Positions 1 through 10,644 of a stretch of 57,803 nucleotides of DNA are shown in pieces. The first letter of the stretch is position 1. Each line of letters begins with the position of its first letter. A program made the translations under genes and the position numbers. Origin of the DNA: Spirogloea muscicola (lineage: Eukaryota > Streptophyta > Zygnematophyceae > Spirogloeales > Spirogloeaceae). The DNA lies in contig WELB01000333.1 in assembly GCA_009602725.1 (NCBI GenBank), positions 44,151 to 101,953 of the forward strand, read 5' to 3'. The notes under the pieces are model-generated. The model made no database searches and had not been told where the DNA came from. It saw nothing but the letters and a program-made list of their open reading frames with translations.

Positions 1-3000
1 GCGGCAGGTTCTGTTCCAGTACGACGACTTCCTGGCGCTGAGCCGGTGGGACGAGCTGCGGCGCCCGCCCTGCGGCCTCGCCAACGCCGGCAACAGGTGT
101 GGCGCTTTGGCCTGCAGCTGGCAGCTGGCAGCTCGGTTAGATAGACGACTAGATCGGTGAACTGGAGAAGAAGCTGGCATCACTCGACCCGAAGTTTGAA
201 CGCATTACTCAATCTGAAATCATTTCCCTTTTACTATGAACAATGCTACAAGATCGCCCAGGAAATTACGAAGTGAGATGCAAAACCTCAGGAGTGGACG
301 CCAACGGCGAAAGCAATCTGCTGGGCCGACACTGACACTGCTGCGGCGGCGGCGATGGCGGCAGCTGCTTTGCCAATGCGGTGCTGCAGTGCCTCACGTA
401 CACACGGCCGCTGGCAGCATACCTCTTGCGGGGCGACCATGGGCGCCGATGTTAGTCTGGCAACGAACCCTTGGCTGCCTCACTGGGCAGGCAGCGCTGG
501 ACTGCACCATGACCGCCTTCTGGCGCTAACGTAACAGTGGCGGCGGTCATGGGTTGCGGCGAGGCCCTTTGCAGGTGTGCGCGCGAGCTGGTGCTTCCTG
601 TGCCAGCTCGAGGGCCACGTGAAGGCGGCGCTGGGGCCCAGCGGCGGCGGCGGCGGCCGGCCTCTCTCAGCGGCGCATCTCCTGGCGGGCCTGCGGGGCT
701 CGCTCGGCGCCGGCGGCCGCCAGGAGGACGCGCACGAGTTCCTCAGGTCTGCATGCGATTGCCTTCCCTCGGCGTGGTATTAGCAACGTCAGCGCGACGA
801 GCAGCCGCCCTGACACCCCACCGTTCTTGCGATCGTCCTCAGGATCGCCGTGGACTCCATCCAGACGGTGTGCCTGGACGAGGCCGGCGGCGAGAAGGCG
901 GTCGACCCGCCGACTGCCGTCACCACGCTCGTGCACCACATCTTCGGCGGCCGCCTGCGCTCGCAGGTCGTCCTCCCTCCACTCCTCTCCCCTCTCTCCC
1001 TCCTTGGTCAGCCCTGGCTGAGAGTCTTGCGGTCCAGCACTGACTTTGGGGCTGGAGAGGCGCAGGTCACATGCGGCAGGTGCGGGCACGAGAGCAGCGT
1101 GCACGAGGGCGCCATGGATCTGGCAGTCGAGATACACAGCGGCGACGTCGGCAGCGTCGCGTCCGCGCTGGCGCACTTCACCAGCGCTGAGGTGCTCGAC
1201 GGCAACAACCGCTACAAGTGCGACAGGTGCGGTAGGCAAGACTTAGCGCTTGGCAATATTCTGTGATTCCTGTTCACACCCTTCACCCTCAACACTCATC
1301 CCACATATTACCTTGACGATCACGAACAATTGTTTACAAGTCATCTTACCTGCTCTGTCTATTGAACAAAGTCCTGCAGCTCAAGGCCTGTGAGCACTGG
1401 TCAAGTAACGACTCATTCAGTAATAGTTGGTAGACTTGGTGACATATATACTGATGTACTTAAATGGAACTATTGTCTTCGATTCAGCTTGTTTAGCACT
1501 ACGTGTCATCCTAAGCTTCAGCTTGAGCTTTGAAAGCTGCCAGTCAGGAGCTGGGTATACATGCTGCCGTCTTCTATTGCTGGGAAGGCCGCAATAACAT
1601 CTACCAAGCCTCGCTGACGGCCTGGACCTGTCTCTTCCTGCCAGGTGCGAAGCATACGTGCGAGCTCGGAAGAAGCTGTCGATCGACGAGGCGCCCAACG
1701 TGCTCGCCATCACGCTCAAGCGCTTCCAGGTACACACTGCCGCCGCTGTTGGATGCCGAGGGCTCCGTCGCCAGCCTGAATCAAGCTCCATAACAAAGCG
1801 CTTCAACTGAAAAGGCAACTATTGGTAACAATGCCAGCATTTGGCAATTGCTGTACAGCTGTGCTGCCACAGCTCTTGTGACCTACTAGCCTTCAGCAGA
1901 GGCTGGTGCAAGGCCTGCGTGTGCTGCTCATGCGCGGCTTTCCGCGTGCACGTTGATGCAGTCGGGCCGCTTTGGCAAGATCAACAAGCGCGTGGCGTTC
2001 ACGGAGATGCTCGACCTCGCGCCGTACATGAGCGCGCGCCCGGCAGCGGCCACAGCGGCGGAGGTCGCATCGCCGCCAGTGTACCGCCTCTTCGCCGTCG
2101 TCGTGCACCTCGACTTCCTCAACGCTGCCTTCTTCGGTCACTACGTCTGCTTCGTGCGAGACTCGCTCGGGCGCTGGTTCAAGGTCGACGACAGCAAGGT
2201 GCGCTCTTTGACGTCTAGCTGCAGATGAGCTGCTTCAATTTTACAGCCAACTTGGACTTTGAGCTCGTTGAATTATCGCTGCCGGTTTGCTACTCCCTCC
2301 TGGTGGAATGTACTTAGAGCTCATCAAGCTCCGATGCCGCAAGTGTCTCGTCGCGTCTGTTGGCTCGGCTCGTTGCATCTCAATCTCACTGCAGCTTGGG
2401 CAACCGTGCGCCTTGCCAGATCACGCAGACGACGCTTGATAAGGTCCTGTTGCAGAAGGCATACCTCCTCTTCTACGCCAGGTGGGCTGCCTCGCTGACC
2501 TCCCCCCCTGGCCGGCCTCCGAGCTGCTGCCTACTAGCAGCAGCTCACGCAGCGCCGCCGGCCTGGTTGCTGTCAGCCGCGGCTGCTTGACCTGTCCAAG
2601 CTGATGCCTTCTGGAATCGGCCTTTCAATCTATGTAATTAAAGGTTTGTGTTAATGAAATCAATTAGGCATTCTTTAGACAATCGGCTTTGAGCCCTTCA
2701 AAGAGCCAGGCGTTCAGGCACTTTGTTAGTCAAACAGCGGGTTGCATACAGATTAGTTCCTGACGTTTGCACCATGGTGTTGGTTTCTGGCCGCTTGCTG
2801 CGGCAGGTTAGCTCCGCGGCCTGCACCAGTCGTCGAGGCTGACAACGACGGCAGTAAAGCAGCCGCATCGGAGGCTGCTGTCGAGGTGTCTCTGTCACCG
2901 CCGTTGCCACTGCCCAAGAAGAAGCCAGAGGCCGAGGGAGCAGCAGTAGCCTGTGACGACCACATCGTGCGAGGCCTTCATCATGCTGGCGCCCACACGG

Positions 3001-4400
3001 AGGACAAGTCATTGCCGCAGCCAGTTCCTGCTTCTGGCCCAGTCCCGGAGCAGGACACTCCTTCGTCCATTGCGGCTGGGTCTTCAGTGCGGATGTTGTC
3101 GACTCCAGAATATGTTGTCCGAGCAGATGGAGTAGACCGTCGACAAGGTTGCGCTGCCTTGGCGCAGGCCATAGCTAAAGACCCTCCCCAAACAGATGCC
3201 GACAGCGGTCTGGCGAGAGGCAGTTTTGGACCAGCGGGATCAGCTGACGAAGAGAAGGGCAGAGTTGGGGACCTCACAGAAGCGGACGCCGCCAACGTCG
3301 ACTCGGTGCCGGCAGTGGGCAACCAGAGCTCTATGGCTGCCGCCCAAGGAGGCAGCAGCGTCGCCGGCAGTGTGCACTCGGAGGCGCCTGCTTCTGCTCT
3401 GGCCCCTACCCTCTCACCTCCTCTCTCCTCTCCCCTGCCCCACTTGCTGCACCCTCTCTCCTCACCCTCCCTTCCTCCCTCCTCCTCCCCACCCGCTTGC
3501 TCCAGTCTCATCTACTCCGCTGCACCCTCCACCTCTGCCTCTGCTTCGCCCCTGCCCTCCACCTCGTCGCTGCCGGCGGTCAAGGAGCCGCTCCTCGCTC
3601 CCGGCAGCGACACGCCCAAGCCCGTGTTCGCCAAGGGCTTCCTCGTCCAGCCAGGATCCAAGAAGCTGGCGCCAACAGGGACCTTGCAACAACGAGGTCA
3701 CAGGTTGGCCGCTGCGGCTGGACACTCCCAAAACGGCCATGCAGATACATCAGAGCTCAAGGAGGCCTGGTCAAACGGCAGGGTTGATGGACATGGTGGT
3801 CATGAAGTGGCTGCGGCGGTGATTGAGATGGGCATTTGTAGTGAGGGCCAGACTTCCACTGAGGAGCACAGCAGGGGAACTCAGAGAGCGGTGGCTGAGG
3901 AGGAAGGTGTGAAGTCAAAGAGCCACAACAACAAGGTCAAGCATAGCCTTGAGAATGGTACAGCTGCCGTCGCGGATGCAACGCCCTTGCCGCTCTGCAA
4001 CGGCAATGGCCATGGACACAGTCACAGCATGGACGCGTGCATAGCTGAGGAGCAGCCTCTGCCGCATGAGGAGCACATGGCCAGCCCCGATGCCAACCCC
4101 TTCTTCGATATGAACGGTGACGATGGCAGCAGCAGCGACATTGTCAACCTGACAACAGTGCTGGACAACGACGACGGCGATTCTGAGCTGTGGGACCTGG
4201 TAGCTCGCGAGAGGCGCAAGGCAGCTGCAGCTGGTGGGGGCAGCGGTGGCAGTGCCAAGCCGCGGCGCAATGAACTGTGCCCCTGCGGGTCACAGCGCAA
4301 GTGGAAAAAGTGCTGTGGCGTGGCTGCTGTCAGCGGCGGCAGTGGCATGGCACTTGAGCAGGGCCTGGCAGGATTGCCCCAGGTTAAGACCAGGGGCTGA
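1..4400 (+). CDS. Ubiquitin-specific protease, UBP15/16/17 type, with C-terminal SEC-C motif (5' partial)
   Basis: Cysteine deubiquitinase (USP/UCH family) that removes ubiquitin from proteins. The window opens inside an exon. Exons read 1-97, 365-450, 575-746, 843-966, 1066-1226, 1645-1729, 1962-2198, 2420-2481 and 2807-4400, and all junctions keep phase. The Cys box is split by an intron (GLANAGN, then [11 protein letters not shown]). WCFLCQLE and [12 protein letters not shown] follow, then two CxxC pairs (CGRC and CDRCEAY) for the zinc knuckle, [17 protein letters not shown], and the His box FGHYVCFV with WFKVDDSK. Catalytic Cys, His and Asp are therefore all present. After YLLFYAR comes about 530 residues of Ser/Pro/Ala-rich tail, which ends in [17 protein letters not shown], a SEC-C zinc motif. 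Plant relatives carry an N-terminal MYND finger; that part would lie outside the window. Family assignment is firm; substrates are unknown. Confidence 0.9.
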
Positions 4401-4649
4401 TAAGGACCACTTACTGTTTGCTGTGATTGTGTGCTCTTGCAATTAAGAGCTGCCTCTTGCACTCGAGGATTTCTCAGAGTATTTTCCAAAACACCAAACA
4501 TTGAAGGATGAGCATGATAATCGTTAGATTTCGTCTGAAGTCACTGGCTGGCTGACTTTAAGTGAAACACTGAGGCTAATAATGGCAGGTTCCCACTTAA
4601 CTGTGTTTCTGAGGTTTTGGACTTTCTTCATCTTAGCTTCACATTACAT

Positions 4650-4775
4650 CGGGCACACCCCTCCGGTAAGAGTCAGGACATAAGATAACCGTAAATGTAA
4701 AGCATCAGTCTAGCCGACAGCCACCTATACATAGGTGGGCCTGCAGGCTTAATCTGTGCCCGGATGTGGGCATAT
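4650..4775 (-). repeat. Palindrome-centred dispersed repeat, copy C
   Basis: On the minus strand this reads GCCTGCAGGCCCACC, TATGTATAGGTGGCTGTCGG, then GCTTTACATTTACGG and CCTGACTCTTAC. The same order of blocks occurs twice in tandem at about 9007-9240. The centre is the near-palindrome CCACCTATGTATAGGTGG. Confidence 0.75.
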
Positions 4776-5604
4776 AGCTTTCCGGCTAGCGGGGTGGTTC
4801 CGTCACAATATCAAGTTGCACAAGCTCAATGACATAGCACAGTTGAGTTTTGAGAACAAACTGCACACAACGACCACATTCAGAGCAGTACTCTAGCAGA
4901 AAGGCCAATCCAATAAGTACATCCCCCGAACAGGTATTATTATTGAGCAACTGCGCCCGGCATACTACAAGAGCCAGCAGCCAGGAGCAGCTTAAAATAT
5001 CACAGGGCAGCATGTCCAGCAATTCTCCTAATCATAGATGTGATCATATTCAACGACACCAGCCAGGAGAGGTCCTGCACACTACCCTTGACAAATGTGG
5101 ACCAAAGGCAGCAGTGCCAAGGAACTCTGAACATCCTGCTGTGACCTCAGACACCGTGCCTTCTTACACACAGTCAGGCCAGCCTTGGCACTTGCGTAAA
5201 ATTTCTGCATAATGCTTGCTGCTGCCAAAAAGGGATGGAACGAGACAGAACAGAGGTAAGCGGGGAGAGAGAGACGTCAACAGGTGATTGGGAGATGAGA
5301 CTCCTGCGTGTCTTTGGTTGGAGGTGGGGTGGGCAAGGCCATTCTAAAAGAGGCCACCCAACCCCCCTTCCGCCCTCCAGCGGCAATCGTCGCAGGCTTT
5401 CCAGCTGCGTCGGCCAACCAAGCACTGCAGAGGGGGCCCCCTGCCATATGTACCGTATTGTTGGTCCACCATAGCTTCAAAGACCGCCCCATTGTGATCG
5501 TAGCTGTCGCTGACGTGTCCGTCGTTGTCGTATATACACATGAACAGGTGGGTGAAGGCACTCTTCCAACCCCTCCTTGCACAGAGAAATGCCGCCGTGC
5601 AAGA

Positions 5605-5628
5605 GGGGGGGGGGGGGGGGGGGGGGGG
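5605..5628. repeat. Homopolymer G tract (24 G)
   Basis: An unbroken run of G lies just downstream of the PNRC-motif gene. Its length may be inaccurate in the assembly. Confidence 0.9.
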
Positions 5629-5651
5629 TCCTGCCAACGTAGGCTGGCACA

Positions 5652-7054
5652 CTAAGCTACATTCAAGATGCGCTTGAGCTGCGCTGTGGGGTTGTCAAGG
5701 CAGGTAGAAGCGGCACAGGCGGCTCCCACAGAGCCCTGGCTGAGGTCGAGCACCCTACGCAGGGGAAGCATGGAGCCAGTTGCAGCGGGCTTGGACACAA
5801 GCTGCAAGAGGACCTGTCCGGCAGTGAGGGCATCCACCAGAGGAAGGGGGGACGGAGACTTGGCGATGGCAGTGAACCGCGGCATGGGGAGGCTGCTGGG
5901 TGGGGGCGAATTGGCAAAAGCGGGGCCAGCCCAGTTCTCTTTGACGGAGAGTGCGCAGCCTCCAAGCTTCTCCTGGCTTCTGAGCACGCCTGCAGAGAGG
6001 GGCATCTGAGACGACACCACCTTGCTGCGCTGCCGCGTCTTGGTCCTGCCCTTACCTGCAGACTGCAGGGCGACTTGCGCCGCTCCGCTTGACGTTGTTA
6101 AACTGGCTAGCAAGGCCACCTCGACTTCGGCCTTTCCATCAAGAGCTTGAGAATCATCAGCAGAGTCGGAGTCTGAGCATGTAAAGCTCGTGGCATGGAA
6201 GGGCGACGTAGGAGAGCCACCCCCTCCACCGCGCTTGGAGACAACCTGGCAGAACGAAGTGATGGACAGTTAGACATGAAACTTGCATCCACGAACGTCC
6301 ATAACCCCAATTATCAGCTGCCTTTGGAAATTCTTCTCCCACGAAAAGGCATAGCAAAGACACTGGCACATATGCACGGGTAGCGGCCAGTATCGTTGTA
6401 CTGTATCACTGCTTGGCGTTCTCAGTCTGTCACAGGGCGTCAATCACCTTCTTCGTCTTGGGAACCTTCAAGGCCCTCTTGCCACTCTGGCCGGCAGTAA
6501 TCCCATCAAAACTCAAAGTGCCAGATTGGAATCGCCTTGTAGGCATGTGCAGCGCGACCGGCTCGTTAGGCCCCACCCTCAGGGCGGCATGGTCGCGGAA
6601 TGAGGCAATTGGGACGGGGGCCTCCAGGATGCTGGCGCCATTCCTGACAGCAGACCAGGACCAGACACAGACATCAGCATCATGGGAACAACTTCTGCGA
6701 CAACCTTTACCGCTGTTATGGCTTAAAATTGAACCTCATGCACCACGTGCAAACAGCCTGAAAGGCAGGGAGTCGTGCGACGTTCTACGAGCACATGACA
6801 TATCATTCATAAACTCGACCAGGGAGCGGAAGGGCGAGCAGGTCCGGCGGGAGGGATTACCGTCTGTGGGCGTCGACGTCGGTGTTGACGTTGATGTCGC
6901 CCTCAGAAGGCTCGGTGGAACCGGGCACGAAGTAGGGCACGAGGGACCGGCCGGCAGAGGCGAGCGCCAAGGCGCGCTGCGGACGCTGCGCGGCCGCGAT
7001 CATGCCGTCCACCAGCAGCTCGTCGCCGCTGCACGTCACGCGCTCCGCCGCCAT
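5652..7054 (-). CDS. PNRC/EDC1-like motif protein (putative mRNA-decapping coactivator)
   Basis: Three exons on the minus strand (7054-6861, 6643-6448, 6245-5652) give 984 nt and a 327-residue protein with all phases consistent. The start is the first ATG of MAAERVTCSGDELLVDG. The middle of the last exon contains NWAGPAFANSPPPSSLPMP followed by RF. This has the short proline-rich signature of PNRC/EDC1 proteins (aromatic-AGP...SPxPSxLPxP), which in animals and yeast binds DCP1 and stimulates DCP2 decapping. The C-terminus, TAQLKRILNVA, resembles the basic-leucine end of plant PNRC-motif proteins. The rest is low complexity with a Gly run and an acidic Ser/Asp patch. A decapping role is inferred from the motif only; the protein could instead be a plant-type regulator of unknown function. 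Confidence 0.7.
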
Positions 7055-7919
7055 ATCGCCACCGGCGCCGCAGTGGGGGCGCAGCCTCTGCTCCTGCAGT
7101 AGCAGAGCTCGCTAAAAGCGCCGCTCCCGAACGAGCTTCGCCGCCGTCTCGATGGTGCGAGCAAGCTCGGCCCTGGCGCTCAGCCGGCCGGCGGCGGCGG
7201 CGTTGGCGGCGGCGGCGGCGGGAGCGGTGGCGGCGGCGTTGAGAAGTGAGCTATGGCGGCGACGGGAGGGGAGGGTTTGTTTCCCTCCAGGAGCCGCGGC
7301 TATGGATGGAAGGGGCCGGGCGTGGGGGCGAGTAATATTCGTTCACGGATCCGATTCGGCTGCATCGGGCGAGTGGGGGTCAGTACCCATGACCCCGGGG
7401 AGCTGGAGTGGGCGCGCAGCCGCGGCCAGGGGATCCGGCCGCGTCGCCATATCCAGCAACAAGAGAGCACATGGGGGGGGGGGAGTCGTTGCGCCCAATG
7501 GGGCCGCCCACTCTCGTGCGACGCTCGCACCCCCCCCGGCTCCGGATCCTGCGACCCGCTTCGGTCCAATTGCAATCCCCACTGGGCGTCGCACGTCCCT
7601 GCGACGCATCTAACGACGCTCCGGCGGTCCAATAGTGGCGGCGCCCGACGTCGCCCAAGCGGCCCGCCCACTCCCTTCCGCGATCCTCCGCGTCTTCTTC
7701 GGCCCCGTCCTCCGGCGCCGCCACGTGGCGGCTACAGCGCGCGAGGAGCGCACGCGTGATGCCCAGCGCCGCCAATGGCATCCTTGCTATCGCGAAACGC
7801 GCTATTACGTGGCCGCGAATGCCGTTGATTGTATCCTGTGTTACCGGGAAGAGCGAGCATAAAGCACCTGGGGCCGACAGAGCCAGGTGGTGGGGCGAGG
7901 TTGGACCTTCGCGGCACGC
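7055..7919. promoter_or_regulatory. GC-rich upstream region of the PNRC-motif gene
   Basis: About 860 bases of very GC-rich sequence with GGC repeats, CpG-rich blocks and C/G homopolymers. Open frames here are long on both strands because stop codons are rare in such composition; none shows a recognisable domain or splice pattern. It probably holds the promoter and 5' leader of the minus-strand gene. Confidence 0.4.
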
Positions 7920-8672
7920 TTAACGGGGCCGCCTGACGGCCAGTCTTGCCAAGCTCCTTGGATTGTTCTGAATCTCTGGCAGCCTCCTCAACCTTCTGCG
8001 GCGTTCGTCTTCCACTGCCGTAACCAGTCTGGATTGTGCCCCTCTATCAGAAGCTTGGGCGAGGGTGGAGAATGGCGTGAGTAGGGGTTGGAGAGAGGGG
8101 AAAGAGCTGATGGCTGAGTCGCGGATGCTCCTCAGATCCGCTTGGAAGGGGAAGGAGCCTTCCTCCACATTGCGTACAGGGTCGTGGAGGCAAGGGAAGC
8201 GCATGGGGAGCAGGGAGGCGATCTGGTGCCAGCAGCCCAGGAAGGCTGCTTGCGCCGTCTGCTCCAACGACCGGCAGCCAAGGCCGCCCATGCGAGTAGG
8301 GAGGGAGGCCTGGAGGGAAGCTGAAGCTGAGGGGAAAGATGAAGAATGTAGTAGGGATGCCAGGGACTGCTGAAGGGAGTCATCATATTCCTTGTAGAAC
8401 TCCGCCACCATGCCCAATGGGGCGACTGTCCGTTGCAGATAGCAAGCCCGTTGGCCGATGCAGCGGGTGAGGATGGCCAACGCCAGCTGCGTGTCCCCAA
8501 GGAGGAGGGGAAGGGAACGGAGGGGGGCGAGGTGTTTTTGAAGGCGTTCCCGCAAGTCCACCGCCACGTGAGCTGGTGTACCGAAGGGGACCTTGAGGAT
8601 GGCCAGCCCAAAAGAGAAAGCACGGCCAGATTGACTGGTGGCTGGGAAAGGCCAGCCCAAAAGAATGGACAA
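7920..8672 (-). mobile_element. LINE-type retrotransposon fragment, post-RT region
   Basis: A 250-codon open frame contains LALAILTRCIGQR, then SLPTRMGGLGCRSLEQTAQA and AAFLGCWHQIA. This is the region just downstream of the reverse transcriptase palm in non-LTR retrotransposon proteins, where a (LP)xxxGGLG motif is typical. The same region recurs at 30871 (-) and 47090 (+). The start of the frame is not native: it reads through a GGCTGG...CCAGCC stem-loop belonging to the 3' UTR of a neighbouring copy. The palm and the C-terminal domain are missing, so this is a dead fragment. Confidence 0.8.
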
Positions 8673-8880
8673 GGTCTGAGGGAGCTTGAGTGCGAACGAC
8701 TAAGACTAAGGAGAGAGGTGCCGGAAAAAGACTACACTACAAAGCAAAAGACAATGCAGACGGAGGGGCCTCAAGCAACAATGACGGAGAAAGTGCTCGC
8801 CCAACAAGGACTGAACAAAGTATGAGAAGGGGGCCAGGGGAGGGGCCTGAAGACGCGAATATATACTAAACAACCAGCCC
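8628..8880 (-). repeat. LINE 3' UTR remnants, some with stem-loop
   Basis: 8640-8658 has the GGCTGG...CCAGCC stem-loop next to AAAAGAATGGACAAGG. 8700-8770 matches the 3' UTR seen at 45770-45850 and 55880-55930 (AAAGACTACACTACAAAGC and neighbouring blocks). 8785-8850 has GTGCTCGCCCAACAAGG followed by GAGAAGGGGGCCAGGG, but the stem-loop between these two conserved blocks is missing. Confidence 0.65.
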
Positions 8881-8935
8881 AAAAGCTATGCGGCCTGTAG
8901 TACCTTGCTTTCTACGCATCCGGCACCTTCAAACT

Positions 8936-8995
8936 TTGTCCATTCCTTTTGGCTGGCCTCTCACAGCCACCAGTCAATTGGGCCGCGCTTTCTTC
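8936..8995 (+). repeat. Solo LINE-tail stem-loop (GGCTGGCCTCTCACAGCC)
   Basis: TTTGTCCATTCC leads into GGCTGGCCTCTCACAGCC and then ACCAGTCAATTGGGCCGCG. The same block order is found inverted at 8628-8690 and 45288-45345 and again at 31012-31055 (+), so this is a dispersed copy without coding sequence. Confidence 0.65.
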
Positions 8996-9002
8996 TTATA
9001 TG

Positions 9003-9240
9003 GCCACAACAGGCCATGAATTATGCCCGCAGGCCCACCTATGCATAGGTGGCTGTCGGCTGAATTGAGGCTTTACACTTATGGTCATGTTATCGTCGTG
9101 ACTCTTGAGCTATTCTGCCACAACAGGCCAAGTATTATGCCCGCAGGCCCACCTACGTATAGGTGGCTGTCGACTCAACTGACGCTTTACACTTATCGTT
9201 ATGTTATGGTTATTGTCCTGACTCTTACAGCTGAGGCGTG
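9003..9240 (+). repeat. Palindrome-centred dispersed repeat, copies A and B in tandem
   Basis: Two copies with a period of about 115 bases. Each runs CCACAACAGGCCA, then ATTATGCCCGCAGGCC, then an 18-base palindrome, then GCTTTACACTTAT and TGACTCTT. Copy A has the perfect palindrome CCACCTATGCATAGGTGG. Copy B has CCACCTACGTATAGGTGG, with a 7-bp stem and a changed centre. A third copy is inverted at 4650-4775. Confidence 0.8.
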
Positions 9241-9269
9241 CCCGCTACAATACTTATGATTGAGTCTAC

Positions 9270-10640
9270 AGCGCTCCCAGGCGCTCGCGATACACCAGCG
9301 TGCTGGGCGATTAGGCCAGGCTGATATGGCTTCCATGGTGGTGGTCTGGCTCCTCAGCTTAGCTTGTCAGATATGTATGTATGTGCTCACTCGCGGATAT
9401 TTAGTGTCCCCATTAGCCAGCTCATACCCCTTTACCAGGATATTCAATTTCAGGCGCACCGCGCGCCTTCTCTATCTATGAACAACCTGTGTATGCACCT
9501 AGCTGGCTTTTGCAGCCGCTCGTTTGACATCAGCAGCAGCAATCTTCTCTATAATGGGCCACTGGATGCCCGGTGCTTCATCTGTGCGCTATCTATGGCG
9601 GCACTACGGTATGATGTGGTGCTGCTTCCTCTATCGTCCTGGCCCAGCTGGTAGACGCACGCCGTTGTAGTTGGGCCGTTAGCTTGGGGCGTACTAGCGT
9701 CCCGCACTCTTCTGAAAGCGTCTTCTCTGCGCAAAGTTGGTTGCTTCCACATAAGGCGACTCTTGCTGAGTTTGCAGCATTTCCAGGCTCTACCCACACA
9801 TCAGAGTGCTGGGCGCGCACTAAGCCAGGCTCCGGCGCCCCTGAATTATCCGACAAATATGATGTGCTCACTCGTGGGTGTCAGAGTCCCCTGTCAGTTG
9901 TGTGTTTCGTACATTACCTTAGCCCCTCTCATTCATCTTTGTTCTTCAAATCGTGTACTGGCTTGGTTTGGCCTCCCTGTCATTCTTCTAATATTACGTG
10001 CTATCATCAATGACTCATGCACCATTCAGCTGCCCAGTCTATGCCCGTTGAAGTTGACATACGTAGGCAACTGAGCACTTCGAGCAAAGACAGTCCCGTT
10101 TGGCTGGCCAACCAGAGCCACTGGTCAGCACAGAGGGGCAATGCTTGAGGATTCCTGCGAGCCACCTAAACTTCTTTGACAAAAAAGTGGGATAACAGTT
10201 TGAAGGTTGAGTGGTGCTCCAGAAGGGCAGTGGCTGTAAATAGCTAACATCCAACAGCAAATCATGTCGTGGACGAACCTGGAAAGCCAGTGCTCTACTT
10301 TCGCCAGACTAAATAGAGGGCTGTGAGTAGCCTGCCCAAAGTGAGGAGACAAGCAAGACCTGAGAAGCAAGCGGACTTGCAGCCTGGGCTGTCCCTTGCT
10401 CGGCCGTAGCTTAAGCTAGAAACGCGTGAGGAGCCCTTGTCCAGCTGCTAAGTTGAATGCTTAGATCATGAGTGGTTCGTTGCCATCTACCCTCGATGAA
10501 TCTAATGAAGCTCTCCATCCTATCTAGAAGTACATGTATCAAGCTGAGCTAGTTTGATTCATCACCTCAACGTTCTGATGAAACGGCATTGACAGCGTTG
10601 CTATGAGCCCTACAAGAGAGAAAAGATGGAAGGGACGATT
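9270..10640. other. Repeat-rich intergenic stretch
   Basis: No gene is supported. 9285-9330 and 9775-9835 share CAGCGTGCTGGGCG-like and AGGCCAGGCT-like blocks, and a diverged inverted relative is at about 57490-57570. 9490-9670 is related to 18098-18260 (see the separate repeat entry). 10098-10140 contains a weak GGCTGGCC...GCCACTGGTCAG block resembling the LINE-tail stem-loop family. Confidence 0.45.
9490..9670 (+). repeat. Dispersed repeat, copy 1 (partner at 18098-18260)
   Basis: The order CTGTGTATGCACCTAGCTGG, then GCAGCCGCTCG, ACATCAGCAGC and ACGCACGCCGTTG matches 18107-18250 with about one change every five to eight bases. Neither copy has a supportable ORF. Confidence 0.55.
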
Positions 10641-10644
10641 TGGG

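Larger units (their letters stand above)
4401..5651. other. Intergenic region between a (+) gene and the 3' end of a (-) gene
   Basis: I see no convincing gene. The stretch holds one inverted copy of a palindrome-centred dispersed repeat (about 4650-4775) and an uninterrupted run of 24 G residues at 5605-5628 just beyond the stop codon of the next gene. It should contain the 3' UTRs of the two convergent neighbours. Confidence 0.5.

Noticed and set aside
7152-7862. Several overlapping ORFs of 60-170 codons upstream of the PNRC-motif gene
   Set aside because: No splice pattern or domain, and the frames overlap on both strands in CpG-rich DNA.
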